Shown: in pieces, positions 51,228 through 61,931 of the stretch
How positions within the stretch are numbered: position 1 is the stretch's first letter
Layout: every line of letters begins with the position of its first letter
Origin: Nonomuraea rubra
GTDB taxonomy: Bacteria; Actinomycetota; Actinomycetes; Streptosporangiales; Streptosporangiaceae
Direction of reading: 5' to 3'
NCBI RefSeq assembly: GCF_014207985.1
Contig: NZ_JACHMI010000001.1
Coordinates: 10,771,001-10,835,000, forward strand
DNA length: 64,000 bases
Program-made: the position numbers and the translations under genes
The notes under the pieces: model-generated
Databases searched by the model: none
Told to the model about the DNA's origin: nothing
The model's input: the letters and a program-made list of their open reading frames with translations, nothing else

Positions 51228-51849
51228 GGGGATCAGAGCTCCTTGTTGGGGTGGACCTGTATCACTCGACGGCATTACCTCCTCACACCACTACACAACG
51301 TAACCATTCGCTACACTGAGCTTCCTCCTCTCGTTGGCCGCTTCCCCGCGCTTGTGCTTGTCAGGTGACGCGGCATCTTGCTGCAGGCCAGCCACAGCGG
51401 CCAGAGACTTGGTCAATGACAAATGAACTAGTGCACGGGTTTGGGTCCCAGGGAACCTGGCAGTGTCCCAAGCGGGCTCGTTAGTGCCGGAACGCCGAGC
51501 TGCGCGATCACGAATACAGGGCTTGGGAACAGAGGCGTTCTATGCAACGGCGGCGCAGGTCACGCCATGATCAATGGCCAGATTGGATGGCACCGACAGT
51601 CGCCGATAAGGGCTCACTCACCCGCGAGAGTTCATCGGAACCGGAGCCCGACACCGGGAAGGCGATCTTCACCGACCGCCCCAGGGAGACGGCGGGCGAT
51701 GCCCGTCCGCGCGCGCAAGGGCGAAGATCGGGTCGCGCTCCACGTCGTCCCAGTCGCCCCAAGCGACGTGACGGAGGCGCGGCCTCAGGCGGGTCACGCG
51801 TTCGTCACTATCAGTCCGGATGCATACGTTTGGAGAGCACTTTGGATGC
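51228..51849. other. 620-bp gene-poor stretch in the decayed island
   Basis: Several overlapping frames exist on both strands, but none has a ribosome binding site, a recognisable domain or consistent third-position GC bias. Base composition is more even than in the flanking genes. I see no tRNA, riboswitch or IS terminal repeats here. Confidence 0.4.
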
Positions 51850-52167
51850 ATGTCGAGCGTGGGCGACAACACCGGCATCTCACCCACCGGTGACCAGGCG
51901 AGGAACGTACAGCTCCAGGCCAACAGCTCGGGGCAGAGCCTCGTGTATCAAGCAGCCGGCGACCTGTCCGTCCACCACGGCTCTTCCGGCCTGCGCCGAC
52001 CCTTGCCCCGTGCTGAAGGCGTGCCGGTTCCGCCTGGGATGAACGGTCTGCCACACCGTCCGGCCGCGGCGTTCGTCGGCCGGGATACGGCGCTGACCGC
52101 CTTGCCCCGGGCCCTGGAGGACGAGCCGCGGCCTGGTGTGATCAAGTCATGCCGCGCTCGGGCCTAG
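51850..52167 (+). pseudogene. N-terminal fragment of a STAND/NB-ARC-TPR type protein
   Basis: From an ATG at 51850 the product reads MSSVGDNTGISPTGDQARNV, then LVYQAAGDLSVHHGS, then GMNGLPHRPAAAFVGRDTAL and TALPRALEDEPRPGVI. The last part matches the entry to the NTPase domain of actinobacterial STAND proteins (L-P-x-x-P-A-x-x-FVGRD-x-x-L-x-x-L), where a G-x-GG-x-GKT P-loop should follow within 15 residues. Here the frame ends instead in IKSCRARA-stop. The NTPase and repeat domains are lost. Confidence 0.6.
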
Positions 52168-52190
52168 CAGGCCGACCTGGGGTCGCTTAG

Positions 52191-52418
52191 TGCGACCTGC
52201 GCAACGCGGCCAAGACCCTCTACACGGCCTGCCAGCCGGGGCAGAACCGCAAGGGGCGTGCCGTTCCGGCGGGCCACCCGAACGTCGTGCGCGTCCGCGA
52301 GGACCATCCGCTCCCGGACGTTCACGATCTGTTCGCACGTCGCCTGTTCGGTCCCCATCGCCGCCATCTTCTGTCGGTGGAACTGCCGAAGTCCGACCAG
52401 CGGGCGCTGGCGGAGTGA
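52191..52418 (+). pseudogene. Serine recombinase fragment (zinc-ribbon region)
   Basis: The frame ending at the stop 52416-52418 gives YTACQPGQNRKGRAVPAGHP, then VVRVREDHPLPDVHDLFARRLFGPHRRHLL. This follows the pattern of large serine recombinases after their catalytic domain (Y-x-C-x-x-x-x-x-N-R ... HP-x-x-V-x-VRED-x-L ... F-x-x-R-x-FGP-x-R). The catalytic domain is missing and no start codon exists, so this is a relic. It lies 250 bases from the 3' end of tRNA-Arg. Confidence 0.65.
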
Positions 52419-52611
52419 AACGAGAGGACCTGCTTGATCGCCTGCCCGGTTCTGACGGCAGGCTGGCTCACGCCAGAAGAGCTTCAGCGAGAACAGAGGG
52501 TTCTGAGACCAGCGGGGCGACATCCCACGCACGGAGACAGGCCACGCGAAGAGGTGGTGACGAGATGCCGAAGGCCGCCGTCCCGAATGCGACAGAACCC
52601 ATCAACAACGC

Positions 52612-52653
52612 AAAAGCGGGCACCCCTTGTCCTCAAATGGACAGAGTGCCCGC
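52612..52653 (-). terminator. Rho-independent terminator of tRNA-Arg
   Basis: On the minus strand GCGGGCAC (52653-52646) pairs with GTGCCCGC (52623-52616), with an additional inner TGTCC/GGACA stem, followed by TTTT (52615-52612). It begins 17 bases after the tRNA 3' end. This is a classical intrinsic terminator, unusual for its T-run in this genome. Confidence 0.85.
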
Positions 52654-52670
52654 CGCGCAGATCTGTTGCG

Positions 52671-52742
52671 TGCCCCCTGCAGGATTCGAACCTGCGCACC
52701 CGGCTCCGGAGGCCGGTGCTCTATCCCCTGAGCTAAGGGGGC
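52671..52742 (-). tRNA. tRNA-Arg (anticodon CCG)
   Basis: 72-nt cloverleaf on the minus strand. Acceptor stem GCCCCCT/AGGGGGC with discriminator A, D-arm GCTC/GAGC, anticodon stem CCGGC/GCCGG around loop CTCCGGA (anticodon CCG, reading CGG), four-base variable loop, and T-arm GCAGG-TTCGAAT-CCTGC. CCA is not encoded. Its 3' end faces the recombinase-rich region to the left, as expected if the tRNA served as an attachment site. Confidence 0.95.
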
Positions 52743-52858
52743 TCAACGAGTGTTAAGGCTACCAGCATCCGACCACCACTCGGCACCAGATAAAGCCTCG
52801 TGAACACTTCCAGCGAAAACCGCCCGTGACCAGGCCGCTACACGTTAGCTTTGCGCCC

Positions 52859-53251
52859 GTGGGCGACGTTCTTGGGAAAGTACTGGTCGTAGACGATGAC
52901 GAGGTCATCCGGCAGCTCATCGCGGTCAACCTGAACCTGGAGGGGTTCGAGGTCGTGACCGCCACGGATGGGCAGGACTGTCTGGAGCGGGTGCTCGACG
53001 TCATGCCCGATGTCATCACGCTTGATGTGATGATGCCGTTCCTGGACGGGTGGACGACGGCGCAGCGGTTGCGGGCGGAGGAGGCCACCAGTCACATCAA
53101 GGTGGTGCTGATCACGGCGAGGGCTCAGGACGACGACAAGGTGCGGGGGCGTGGGATCGGGGTGGATGCGTATCTCACCAAGCCGTTCGATCCTGCGGAG
53201 TTGATTCAGGTCGTGCGGGATCTGGCGGCCGGGCGTGAGGTTGAGCTCTGA
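52859..53251 (+). CDS. Stand-alone response regulator receiver protein
   Basis: 130 residues from the GTG at 52859; an upstream start at 52826 is possible. It is a single CheY-like receiver: acidic pocket DDDE (residues 12-15), phosphoacceptor D56 (VITLDVMMP), Thr in VLITARA and Lys in YLTKPFDP. No output domain follows, so it acts by protein-protein contact, either in a phosphorelay or on a diguanylate or morphology target. No kinase gene is adjacent. Receiver-only proteins of this type sit near tRNA-Arg in several actinomycetes (from memory, unverified). Confidence 0.85.
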   Translation: MGDVLGKVLVVDDDEVIRQLIAVNLNLEGFEVVTATDGQDCLERVLDVMPDVITLDVMMPFLDGWTTAQRLRAEEATSHIKVVLITARAQDDDKVRGRGIGVDAYLTKPFDPAELIQVVRDLAAGREVEL

Positions 53252-53281
53252 GAGTGGTGGTGGCGGGCTGAGCTCTGGGTT

Positions 53282-53512
53282 GTGACGCCACGGGTCCACG
53301 GGTCACACGGGTCCACAGGGTGGCGGCTGCGCGGGGAGATCGGGTTTCTGGCGGGGGTGGCGGCGAACCTGGTTGGATTGGCTCATATCGCACTCGACGG
53401 TAGGCGGCGTGACGATGCCGTAATGCTGGCCGGTGAGGCGGGTGCGATGGCGGACGGTTGTGGCGCAGGGGGCGTCATGCGTTCGGTCGAGGAGGCTCGT
53501 ACGCGGCTGTGA
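53282..53512 (+). CDS. Possible small protein of unknown function
   Basis: 76 residues from a GTG at 53282 (VTPRVHGSHGST). Third codon positions are mostly G or C, and an internal hydrophobic stretch (IGFLAGVAANLVGLAHIAL) could be one membrane segment. The start lies in a short repeated sequence (GGGTCCAC/GGGTCACAC) and has no good ribosome binding site. No family recognised. It could be real or chance. Confidence 0.3.
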   Translation: MTPRVHGSHGSTGWRLRGEIGFLAGVAANLVGLAHIALDGRRRDDAVMLAGEAGAMADGCGAGGVMRSVEEARTRL

Positions 53513-53615
53513 GGGGGCGGGAGCCCAGTCACCAGACTCACGCGTACGTCGTGGGCCGGGAGTCGCCGGCGCGAGTAGCCACACTTGAAGGTCAGAGCCA
53601 GGAAAGGGTTGGAAC

Positions 53616-54284
53616 GTGCGTAGCTCGATTTTTCAGAATCTGGATCCCCAGCAGTTGCCTCCGGGGTTCGCGCTCGAGAACCGCAAGATGTTGCGGGTCC
53701 AGTTGCCGCAAGAGGTGCTGGCCAAGCAGGGGTCCATGGTCGCCTTCCAGGGGCAGATGGACTTCGACTACGAGGGCTCGGGCGGGCTGGGGAAGCTGTT
53801 CAAGAAGGCCATGACGGGCGAGGGTGCCTCGCTGATGCGGGTACGCGGTGAGGGCCTGCTCTACCTGGCCGACAACGCCGACGACATCCACCTGTTCTAC
53901 CTGGAGAACGAGGGGATCACGGTCAACGGGCGCAACCTGCTGGCCTTCCAGCCGCAGCTCACCTGGGACATCCAGCGGGTTCAGGGGGCCGGGGTGGCGG
54001 CCGGCGGGCTGTTCAACACCACGATCACGGGCACGGGGTGGGTGGCGGTGACCACGCATGGCACGCCGGTGTTGCTGGACGTGGCGCGGATGCCGACGTT
54101 CGCGGACGGGCAGTCGGCCGTGTGCTGGAGTGCGGGGCTGCAGGTGGGAGTCAACCGGACGATGAAGGTGGGGGCGCTGATCGGGCGGGGAAGCGGGGAG
54201 GCCATGCAGCTGGCGTTCAGGGGGCAGGGGTTCGTGCTGGTGCAGGCCAGTGAAGGGGTTCCGGTGGTGCAGGCCTCCCGCTGA
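53616..54284 (+). CDS. AIM24 family protein
   Basis: 222 residues, beta-rich fold of the AIM24/TerD-distant group. Family features are LPQEVLAKQGSMVAFQGQMDFDYEG near the N-terminus, LADNADDIHLFYLENEGITVNGRNLLAF in the middle and GEAMQLAFRGQGFVLVQ at the end. Cytoplasmic, no signal peptide. GTG start with GGAAAGGG upstream. Bacterial AIM24 proteins have no established function; the yeast homologue is linked to mitochondrial membrane organisation. The last eight codons and the stop are part of a tandem repeat that continues past the gene. Confidence 0.88.
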   Translation: MRSSIFQNLDPQQLPPGFALENRKMLRVQLPQEVLAKQGSMVAFQGQMDFDYEGSGGLGKLFKKAMTGEGASLMRVRGEGLLYLADNADDIHLFYLENEGITVNGRNLLAFQPQLTWDIQRVQGAGVAAGGLFNTTITGTGWVAVTTHGTPVLLDVARMPTFADGQSAVCWSAGLQVGVNRTMKVGALIGRGSGEAMQLAFRGQGFVLVQASEGVPVVQASR

Positions 54285-54357
54285 GCCGATGGTGCCGGCC
54301 TCCCGCTGAGCCGCTGGTGCAGGTCCCGCGGCGTGCCGGTGGTGCAGGCCCCCTGAC
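54262..54357. repeat. Four degenerate 25-bp tandem repeats over the AIM24 stop codon
   Basis: Unit pattern TGGTGCAGGCCTCCCGCTGAGCCG, starting near 54264, 54289, 54314 and 54339; units 1 and 2 are nearly identical, 3 and 4 more diverged. Unit 1 contains the AIM24 stop codon, and the stop is repeated 25 bases later. The gene end has been duplicated into the intergenic region. Confidence 0.75.
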
Positions 54358-54372
54358 CAGCACTGGACAGGT

Positions 54373-54392
54373 AATTAGCTAATTGCCATAAT
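54373..54392 (+). promoter_or_regulatory. Promoter and palindromic operator of the ArsR-family gene
   Basis: AATTAGCTAATT (54373-54384) is a perfect 12-bp palindrome, the AT-rich type of site bound by ArsR proteins. It touches a CATAAT -10 box (54387-54392). The GTG start at 54399 begins 6 bases after the -10 box and lacks a ribosome binding site, so the transcript is probably leaderless. Confidence 0.65.
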
Positions 54393-54398
54393 GGCTTT

Positions 54399-54701
54399 GT
54401 GCTGGACGTCGACCTGGTCAAGGCGCTGGCCAATGACAAGAGGCTGCTGATCCTGGAGTGGTTGCGCGAGCCCGAGCGGCACTTCCCGCCGCAGCGCGAC
54501 GGCGATCTCGTACGTGACGGCGTGTGCTCGCTGTTCATCGCCGAGAAGCTGGGGGTGAGCCAGCCGACCTGCGGCGAGCATCTCAAGGTGCTCGCCAAGG
54601 TGGGCCTGATCCGCGGCCGGAAGATCAAACAGTGGGTGTTCTACCAGCGGGACGAGGGCCGGATCGCCGCGGCGAAGGAGTTGTTGAGCAGTGACTGGTG
54701 A
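54399..54701 (+). CDS. ArsR family winged-helix regulator
   Basis: 100 residues, GTG start, probably leaderless. The winged helix is nearly the whole protein: VKALANDKRLLILEWLREPERHF, recognition helices CSLFIAEKLGVSQPTCGEHLKVLAKVGLI, wing GRKIKQWVFYQRDE. Two Cys (about residues 43 and 57) are present but do not form the ELCVC metal site, so metal sensing is not assured. The gene overlaps the YbaK gene by 11 bases and has a palindromic operator in its promoter, so it most likely represses its own operon. Confidence 0.88.
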   Translation: MLDVDLVKALANDKRLLILEWLREPERHFPPQRDGDLVRDGVCSLFIAEKLGVSQPTCGEHLKVLAKVGLIRGRKIKQWVFYQRDEGRIAAAKELLSSDW

Positions 54702-55239
54702 GCCGTACGCCGCCTACGAGCGCCTGATCGCCGACCTGGACGCCGCGGGAGCACGTTACCGGCTGATCGACCACGCGCCCGAGGGGCGGACCGAGCTGGT
54801 CAGCGCGCTGCGCGGGCACGACGTCTCGCAGGCCGCCAAGTGCCTGATCGTGATGGTGAAGATCGGCAAGAAGCAGACCCGGCACGTGCTGGCCGTCGTG
54901 CCCGGCGACGCGCGGCTCGATCTGCAGGCCGTCAAGGCGCTGCTGGGCGGCACGTACGTGGCCTTCGCCGGCACCGAGAAGGCCGAGGAGCTGGCGGGCA
55001 GCGTGAGCGGGACCGTGCTGCCGTTCAGCTACGACCCCCGGCTCGAGCTGGTCGCGGATCCTTCCCTGCTGGACCAGCCCGAGCTGTACTTCAACGCCGC
55101 CAGGCTCGACCGCTCCCTGGCGCTGGCCACCGACGACTACGTACGGCTGGCGGCTCCCCGGCTGGCACCTATCACGAGCAACGAGACCGCCGTAATGAGC
55201 GAAGAAGCCGCCGGCGAGGCCGCCGTTACGAGCAGGTAG
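54691..55239 (+). CDS. YbaK/EbsC-type aminoacyl-tRNA deacylase domain protein
   Basis: 182 residues. The fold starts at YRLIDHAPEGRTELVSALRG, with the key Lys in AAKCLIVMVKIGKKQTRHVLAVVPGDARLDLQAVKALLGG, and ends with FSYDPRLELVADPSLL. This matches YbaK/ProX-like editing domains, which hydrolyse misacylated tRNA such as Cys-tRNA(Pro) or Ala-tRNA(Pro). The exact specificity is uncertain. GTG start inside the end of the ArsR gene. The last 20 residues (TSNETAVMSEEAAGEAAVTSR) are low complexity, and the gene end overlaps the convergent esterase gene by 14 bases. Confidence 0.85.
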   Translation: MTGEPYAAYERLIADLDAAGARYRLIDHAPEGRTELVSALRGHDVSQAAKCLIVMVKIGKKQTRHVLAVVPGDARLDLQAVKALLGGTYVAFAGTEKAEELAGSVSGTVLPFSYDPRLELVADPSLLDQPELYFNAARLDRSLALATDDYVRLAAPRLAPITSNETAVMSEEAAGEAAVTSR

Positions 55240-56287
55240 GTGCGGGGGCGGGGTTGGTGCCGTTCCAGGAGCCGAGGAAGCCGAACGTGGTCGAGGCCCC
55301 CGGCGTGAGCAGGCCGTTCCACGAGGTGTTGCGCACGGTCACCGAGGACCCGCTCGCGCTCAGCGTCCCGCCCCAGAGCTGGGTGATCTGCTGACCGCCG
55401 GCGAACGTCCAGGCCACCGCCCAGGCGGACCGGGACGTGGTCCCGGTGTTCCTGACGGTGACCTCGCCCTGGAAGCCGCCATGCCACTGCCCGGTGACCT
55501 TGTAGGTGGCCGTGCATCCACCAGGCGGAGGCGTGGTGGTGGTGACGGTGGGGGTGGCGGTGCCGCCGCCGGCCATCGCGTCCACCAGCGCCGGGTACCA
55601 CTTGTCGGACATCTTCTGGTCACCCGACGCGTTAGGGTGCACCCCGTCGTAGGTGTCGGTGCCCGTGCTGAACCCCGTCCACTGGTCCACCACGATGATC
55701 GGCGACTGCGGGGTGGTGGTCGCGGCGGCCCAGGCGGGGATGGCGTTGTTGAAGTTCACGGTGCGCTGGGCGCATTCGCCGCAGGTGGACGGGTTCATCG
55801 GGATGATCTTGGCGACGAGGATCTTCATGTTCGGGTTGCTGGAGCGCATCTGGTTCACCAGCGTGGTGAAGGCGCCGAGGATCGTCGCGGGCGCGATGTT
55901 GCTCCAGACGTCGTTGGTGCCGAAGTGCATGAGCACGATGTCGGGCTGGGTGGCGGAGAGCCAGCCGGGCAGCAGGTTCTGGCCGGCGACGTTGGTGGCG
56001 AGGTAGCCGCCGTGTCCCTCGTTGTCGCCGTCGTGGGCCACCCCGCAGCCCTGCGGCGGGAGGGTGCCGACGAAGTCGACGTTCGTGTGGCCGGCGCTCT
56101 GCAGGCGGTTCCAGAGCAGGGCCCGCCAGCAGCCGGGGGATCCGGTGATCGAGTCGCCCAGGGGCATGATCCTGATGGGGGCGGCGCTGGCCGTGGCCGT
56201 GGTGGTGGCGGATAACGCGGTGGCGATCAACACCGCGGCGGCCAGGGCCGCCAGCGCGGCCAGCACGGAGCCGGTCTTGCTGCGCAT
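55226..56287 (-). CDS. Secreted SGNH/GDSL esterase with C-terminal CBM2 cellulose-binding domain
   Basis: 353 residues from the ATG at 56287. A signal peptide covers about 1-36 (LAALAALAAAVLIATALSATTTATASA). The SGNH catalytic domain has GDSIT with Ser46 (block I), the GGYLATNVAG region (block II), FGTNDVW (block III) and DGVHPNASG with Asp and His (block V). A Thr/Pro linker (TPTVTTTTPPPG) leads to a family 2 carbohydrate-binding module with the flanking Cys pair and Trp residues (QWHGGFQGEV, SAWAVAWTF, NTSWNG). It should deacetylate plant polysaccharides such as acetyl-xylan on cellulose. Confidence 0.92.
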   Translation of the reverse strand: MRSKTGSVLAALAALAAAVLIATALSATTTATASAAPIRIMPLGDSITGSPGCWRALLWNRLQSAGHTNVDFVGTLPPQGCGVAHDGDNEGHGGYLATNVAGQNLLPGWLSATQPDIVLMHFGTNDVWSNIAPATILGAFTTLVNQMRSSNPNMKILVAKIIPMNPSTCGECAQRTVNFNNAIPAWAAATTTPQSPIIVVDQWTGFSTGTDTYDGVHPNASGDQKMSDKWYPALVDAMAGGGTATPTVTTTTPPPGGCTATYKVTGQWHGGFQGEVTVRNTGTTSRSAWAVAWTFAGGQQITQLWGGTLSASGSSVTVRNTSWNGLLTPGASTTFGFLGSWNGTNPAPAPTCS

Positions 56288-56394
56288 CGTGTGCTCTCCC
56301 GTCGTAGCCTGCGCAGATCGTAGGAGCGGCGGCGCGGCGCCGGGAAGCACGACGATCATGGCGGGGGGCTGACCTGGGAGTACGGATGTAACTT

Positions 56395-57221
56395 TCAGCC
56401 GCGTACCACGGCCAGCGGGCACGGCGCGTGGTGCAGGAGGGCCTGGCTGATCGAGCCGATGAGCATCCCGGCGAGCTGCCCGTGCCCCCGCGTACCCACC
56501 ACCAGCAGGTCGGCGCGGGCGGAGGTCTCCTTCAGCACCTCCACCGGATGCCCGTGCACGACCTCCGCGATCACGTGCACGCCCGGATGCCGCTCCCGGT
56601 GCGGGGCCAGCGACTCCTTCAGCGAACGCAGGGTGTCCTGCTCGCGCTCGCGGGAGGCCGGCTCGAAGCCGCCGGGATGGGGCCAGGCCCAGGCCCGTAC
56701 GGCACGCAGCCGCGCGCCGCGCAGCTCGGCCTCGGCGAAGGCGAACCCGAGCGCCCGCGCGGCGCCCGGTGAGCCGTCGGCCCCGGCCACGATCTCACCG
56801 CGCGGGGACGCGGGCGGCTCGTGGATCAGGACGACGTCCGTACGGGCGTGCGCGGCCGTCCCGTACGCGACCGATCCGATCAGCAGCCCCCGCACCCCGC
56901 CGATCCCCCGGCTGCCCACGACCAGCAGCTCGGCCCCCTCGGACGCCTTGATCAGCGCCGAGCGGGGGTCGCCCGGCAGCAGCACGCCCTCCATGCGCAC
57001 CTGCGGCCACACGCGGCGCGCGCGGTCGCAGGCGGCGCTGAGCACGGTCTCGGCGCCGTCGCGCATCCACTGGGCCACCTCGGCGTAGTGGACGGCGCCC
57101 TCGCACACCCACCTCGGCACGGCGTGCGCCACGGTCAGCGGCTCCTGCCGCAGCTCGGCCTCGGCGGCGGCCCAGCCGGCGGCCTCCAGCCCGGTACGGG
57201 AGCCGTCCACTCCTACGACGA

Positions 57222-57240
<19 letters not shown>
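56395..57240 (-). CDS. Universal stress protein, two tandem USP domains
   Basis: 281 residues from the ATG at 57240 (GAGGTGG just upstream); an ATG five codons later is possible. Domain 1 starts MIVVGVDGSRTG and ends with the ATP-binding motif GSRGIGGVRGLLIGSVA. Domain 2 starts EIVAGADGSPGA and ends with GTRGHGQLAGMLIGSIS. Both match G-x-x-G-x-G(9x)G-S, so ATP binding is expected. Such tandem proteins are induced by oxygen limitation or stress in actinobacteria. Its start overlaps the end of the upstream secreted-protein gene by 19 bases. Confidence 0.9.
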
Positions 57241-60161
<2,921 letters not shown>

Positions 60162-60201
60162 GTCCTGCGGCCTGCCCTTGATCGGGTATGGCTAACACCG
60201 G

Positions 60202-61158
60202 CTATTTCACGAATCCTTGTGACCTGAGCCAGTCGCGGGCCACCAGCACCGGTACGTCGCCGTCCACGTCCACCTGGGCGTTGAGGTCCTGCATCACGTC
60301 GTTGGTCAGCTTCGCGCTGATGGGCGCGAAGATCCGGGCGATCTCCGGATGCGCGTCGGCGAGGGGGCGGCGCATGGTCACCGCCGCGTTGTACTGCGGG
60401 AAGAAGTGCCTGTCGTCCTCCAGCAGGACCAGGTCGAGCGCCTTGATCCGGCCGTCCGTGGTGCTGACCAGGCCCAGCGCGCACTGGCCGCTGGCGATCG
60501 AGTTGTACAGGATGCCGACCGCCACCCGGCGGACGTTCGCCCTAGGGATGTCGCCGCCGTAGGTCCAGCCGTAGCCCCTGAGCATGCCGAGGAAGCCGTC
60601 GTCGCGGCCGAAGGCCTCGTGGTCGACGCAGAACGTGCGCTCCGCCGTGGGGATCTTCATGACGTCCGAGATCTTCGTCAGGCCGTACCTCTCGGCGGTG
60701 GCGCGGGTGGCGCCGATCGAGTAGCTGTTGTTCAGCGGTGCGGGAGGCAGCCAGACGATGCCGTTCTCGCGCAGGTCGAGGTCGCGTACGGCCTCGTACT
60801 GCGCGGTCGCGTCCGGGATCGGCTTCGCCTGGCCGAGGTAGGTGATCCAGCCGGTGCCGGTGTACTCCCACATGAGGTCGGCGTCGCCCCTGGTCAGCGA
60901 GGCGCGGGCGTTCACGCTGCCCTGCACGTTCGTCTGGTCGGCCACGTCCGCGCCGGCGGCGGTGAGGGCGAGCACCGCGATCTTGCCGAGCACGAGCTGC
61001 TCCGTGAACTCCTTCGACGTCACCCGGATCGGCGTGCCTTCGAGGCCGGGCACCGGCCGGATGCTGCCCGGCTCGACCGGCGGCACGAACGACGAGGCGG
61101 GCCGCAGCCCGCACGCCGTGACCGCGACGAGCAGCAGCACCGCCGGGAGTGCCCTCAC
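60202..61158 (-). CDS. Osmoprotectant (glycine betaine/choline-type) substrate-binding lipoprotein
   Basis: 318 residues from the GTG at 61158, which overlaps the stop of the permease gene (GTGA). The much longer open frame upstream is an artefact. Lipobox VAVTACG, Cys near residue 16. The mature domain fits the OpuBC/OpuCC/ProX-2 group: IRVTSKEFTEQLVLGKIAVLAL, then DLMWEYTGTGW with aromatic residues likely to cage a quaternary ammonium, and LVLLEDDRHFFPQYNAAVTM near the end. Last gene of a four-gene importer operon. Confidence 0.88.
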   Translation of the reverse strand: MRALPAVLLLVAVTACGLRPASSFVPPVEPGSIRPVPGLEGTPIRVTSKEFTEQLVLGKIAVLALTAAGADVADQTNVQGSVNARASLTRGDADLMWEYTGTGWITYLGQAKPIPDATAQYEAVRDLDLRENGIVWLPPAPLNNSYSIGATRATAERYGLTKISDVMKIPTAERTFCVDHEAFGRDDGFLGMLRGYGWTYGGDIPRANVRRVAVGILYNSIASGQCALGLVSTTDGRIKALDLVLLEDDRHFFPQYNAAVTMRRPLADAHPEIARIFAPISAKLTNDVMQDLNAQVDVDGDVPVLVARDWLRSQGFVK

Positions 61159-61931
61159 GAGAGCCCCTTCGGCGAGAGGTAACGCTGCGCGAGCCCGCCC
61201 AGCCAGTCGATGAACAGCGCCAGCACCGCGATCAGCACGCATCCCGTGATCAGCACGAGGTTGCGCTGCGTGCTCACCCCCGTGGTGATCAGGTCGCCCA
61301 GCCCGCCGGAGCCGATGAACGCCGCGATGCCGGCCGTGCCCACGTTCAGCACCAGCGTGGTCCGCACGCCCGACAGGATGACCGGCACCGCCATCGGCAG
61401 CTCCACCTTGAACAGCACCCCGGCCGCGGACATGCCGATGCCCCTTCCCGCGTCCACCAGCCGCGGGTCCACCTGCTCGATCCCCACCATCGTGTTGCGC
61501 AGCGTGGGCAGCAGGCTGTAGGCGAACAGCGCGACCACCGCCGTCCAGAACCCGATCCTGAACAGCACCGCCAGCAGCACCACCAGGCCCACCGCCGGGG
61601 TGGCCTGCCCCAGGTTGACCAGGGACAGCACGAGGGGCGTCGCCCTGCGCAGCGCCCTCCGGGTGAGCAGCACGCCCAGCGGCAGCGCCACCACCAGCAC
61701 CAGCACCGTGGAGAAGAACACGAGCTGGATGTGCTCCCAGGTGCGCCTGAGCAGGAACGTCAGGTTCAGCGAGCCCCGCTCGATGCTGTCGAGCGGCGCC
61801 ACCTGCGTGTAGACCACCATCGCCACGCCGATGAGCACGTAGCACAGCGGCGGCAGGATCACGTGCCACGACCGCCCGATCCGCGGCTCCGGGGTGGTGG
61901 CCTCCCTGGCCGCCGCGCTCTCGACGGTCAC
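61155..61931 (-). CDS. Osmoprotectant ABC transporter permease (OpuCD/OpuBB type)
   Basis: 258 residues with about five to six helices. A first helix (LPPLCYVLIGVAMVVYTQVAP) precedes the conserved LRNTMVGIEQVDPRLVDAGRGIGMSAAGVLFKVELPMAVPVILSGVRT segment, which contains the EAA-like ATPase contact loop. Paired with the second permease encoded at the head of the operon. Start and stop overlap with the neighbouring genes, so all four subunits are translationally coupled. Confidence 0.88.
   Translation of the reverse strand: MTVESAAAREATTPEPRIGRSWHVILPPLCYVLIGVAMVVYTQVAPLDSIERGSLNLTFLLRRTWEHIQLVFFSTVLVLVVALPLGVLLTRRALRRATPLVLSLVNLGQATPAVGLVVLLAVLFRIGFWTAVVALFAYSLLPTLRNTMVGIEQVDPRLVDAGRGIGMSAAGVLFKVELPMAVPVILSGVRTTLVLNVGTAGIAAFIGSGGLGDLITTGVSTQRNLVLITGCVLIAVLALFIDWLGGLAQRYLSPKGLS

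Noticed and set aside
52671..52742. Search for a duplicated tRNA-Arg 3' end as an att site on the left side of the island
   Set aside because: By eye I found no second copy of the T-arm/acceptor sequence between 46 and 52 kb, so island limits are not proven. A computed alignment of the last 20-50 bases of the tRNA against the window would settle it.
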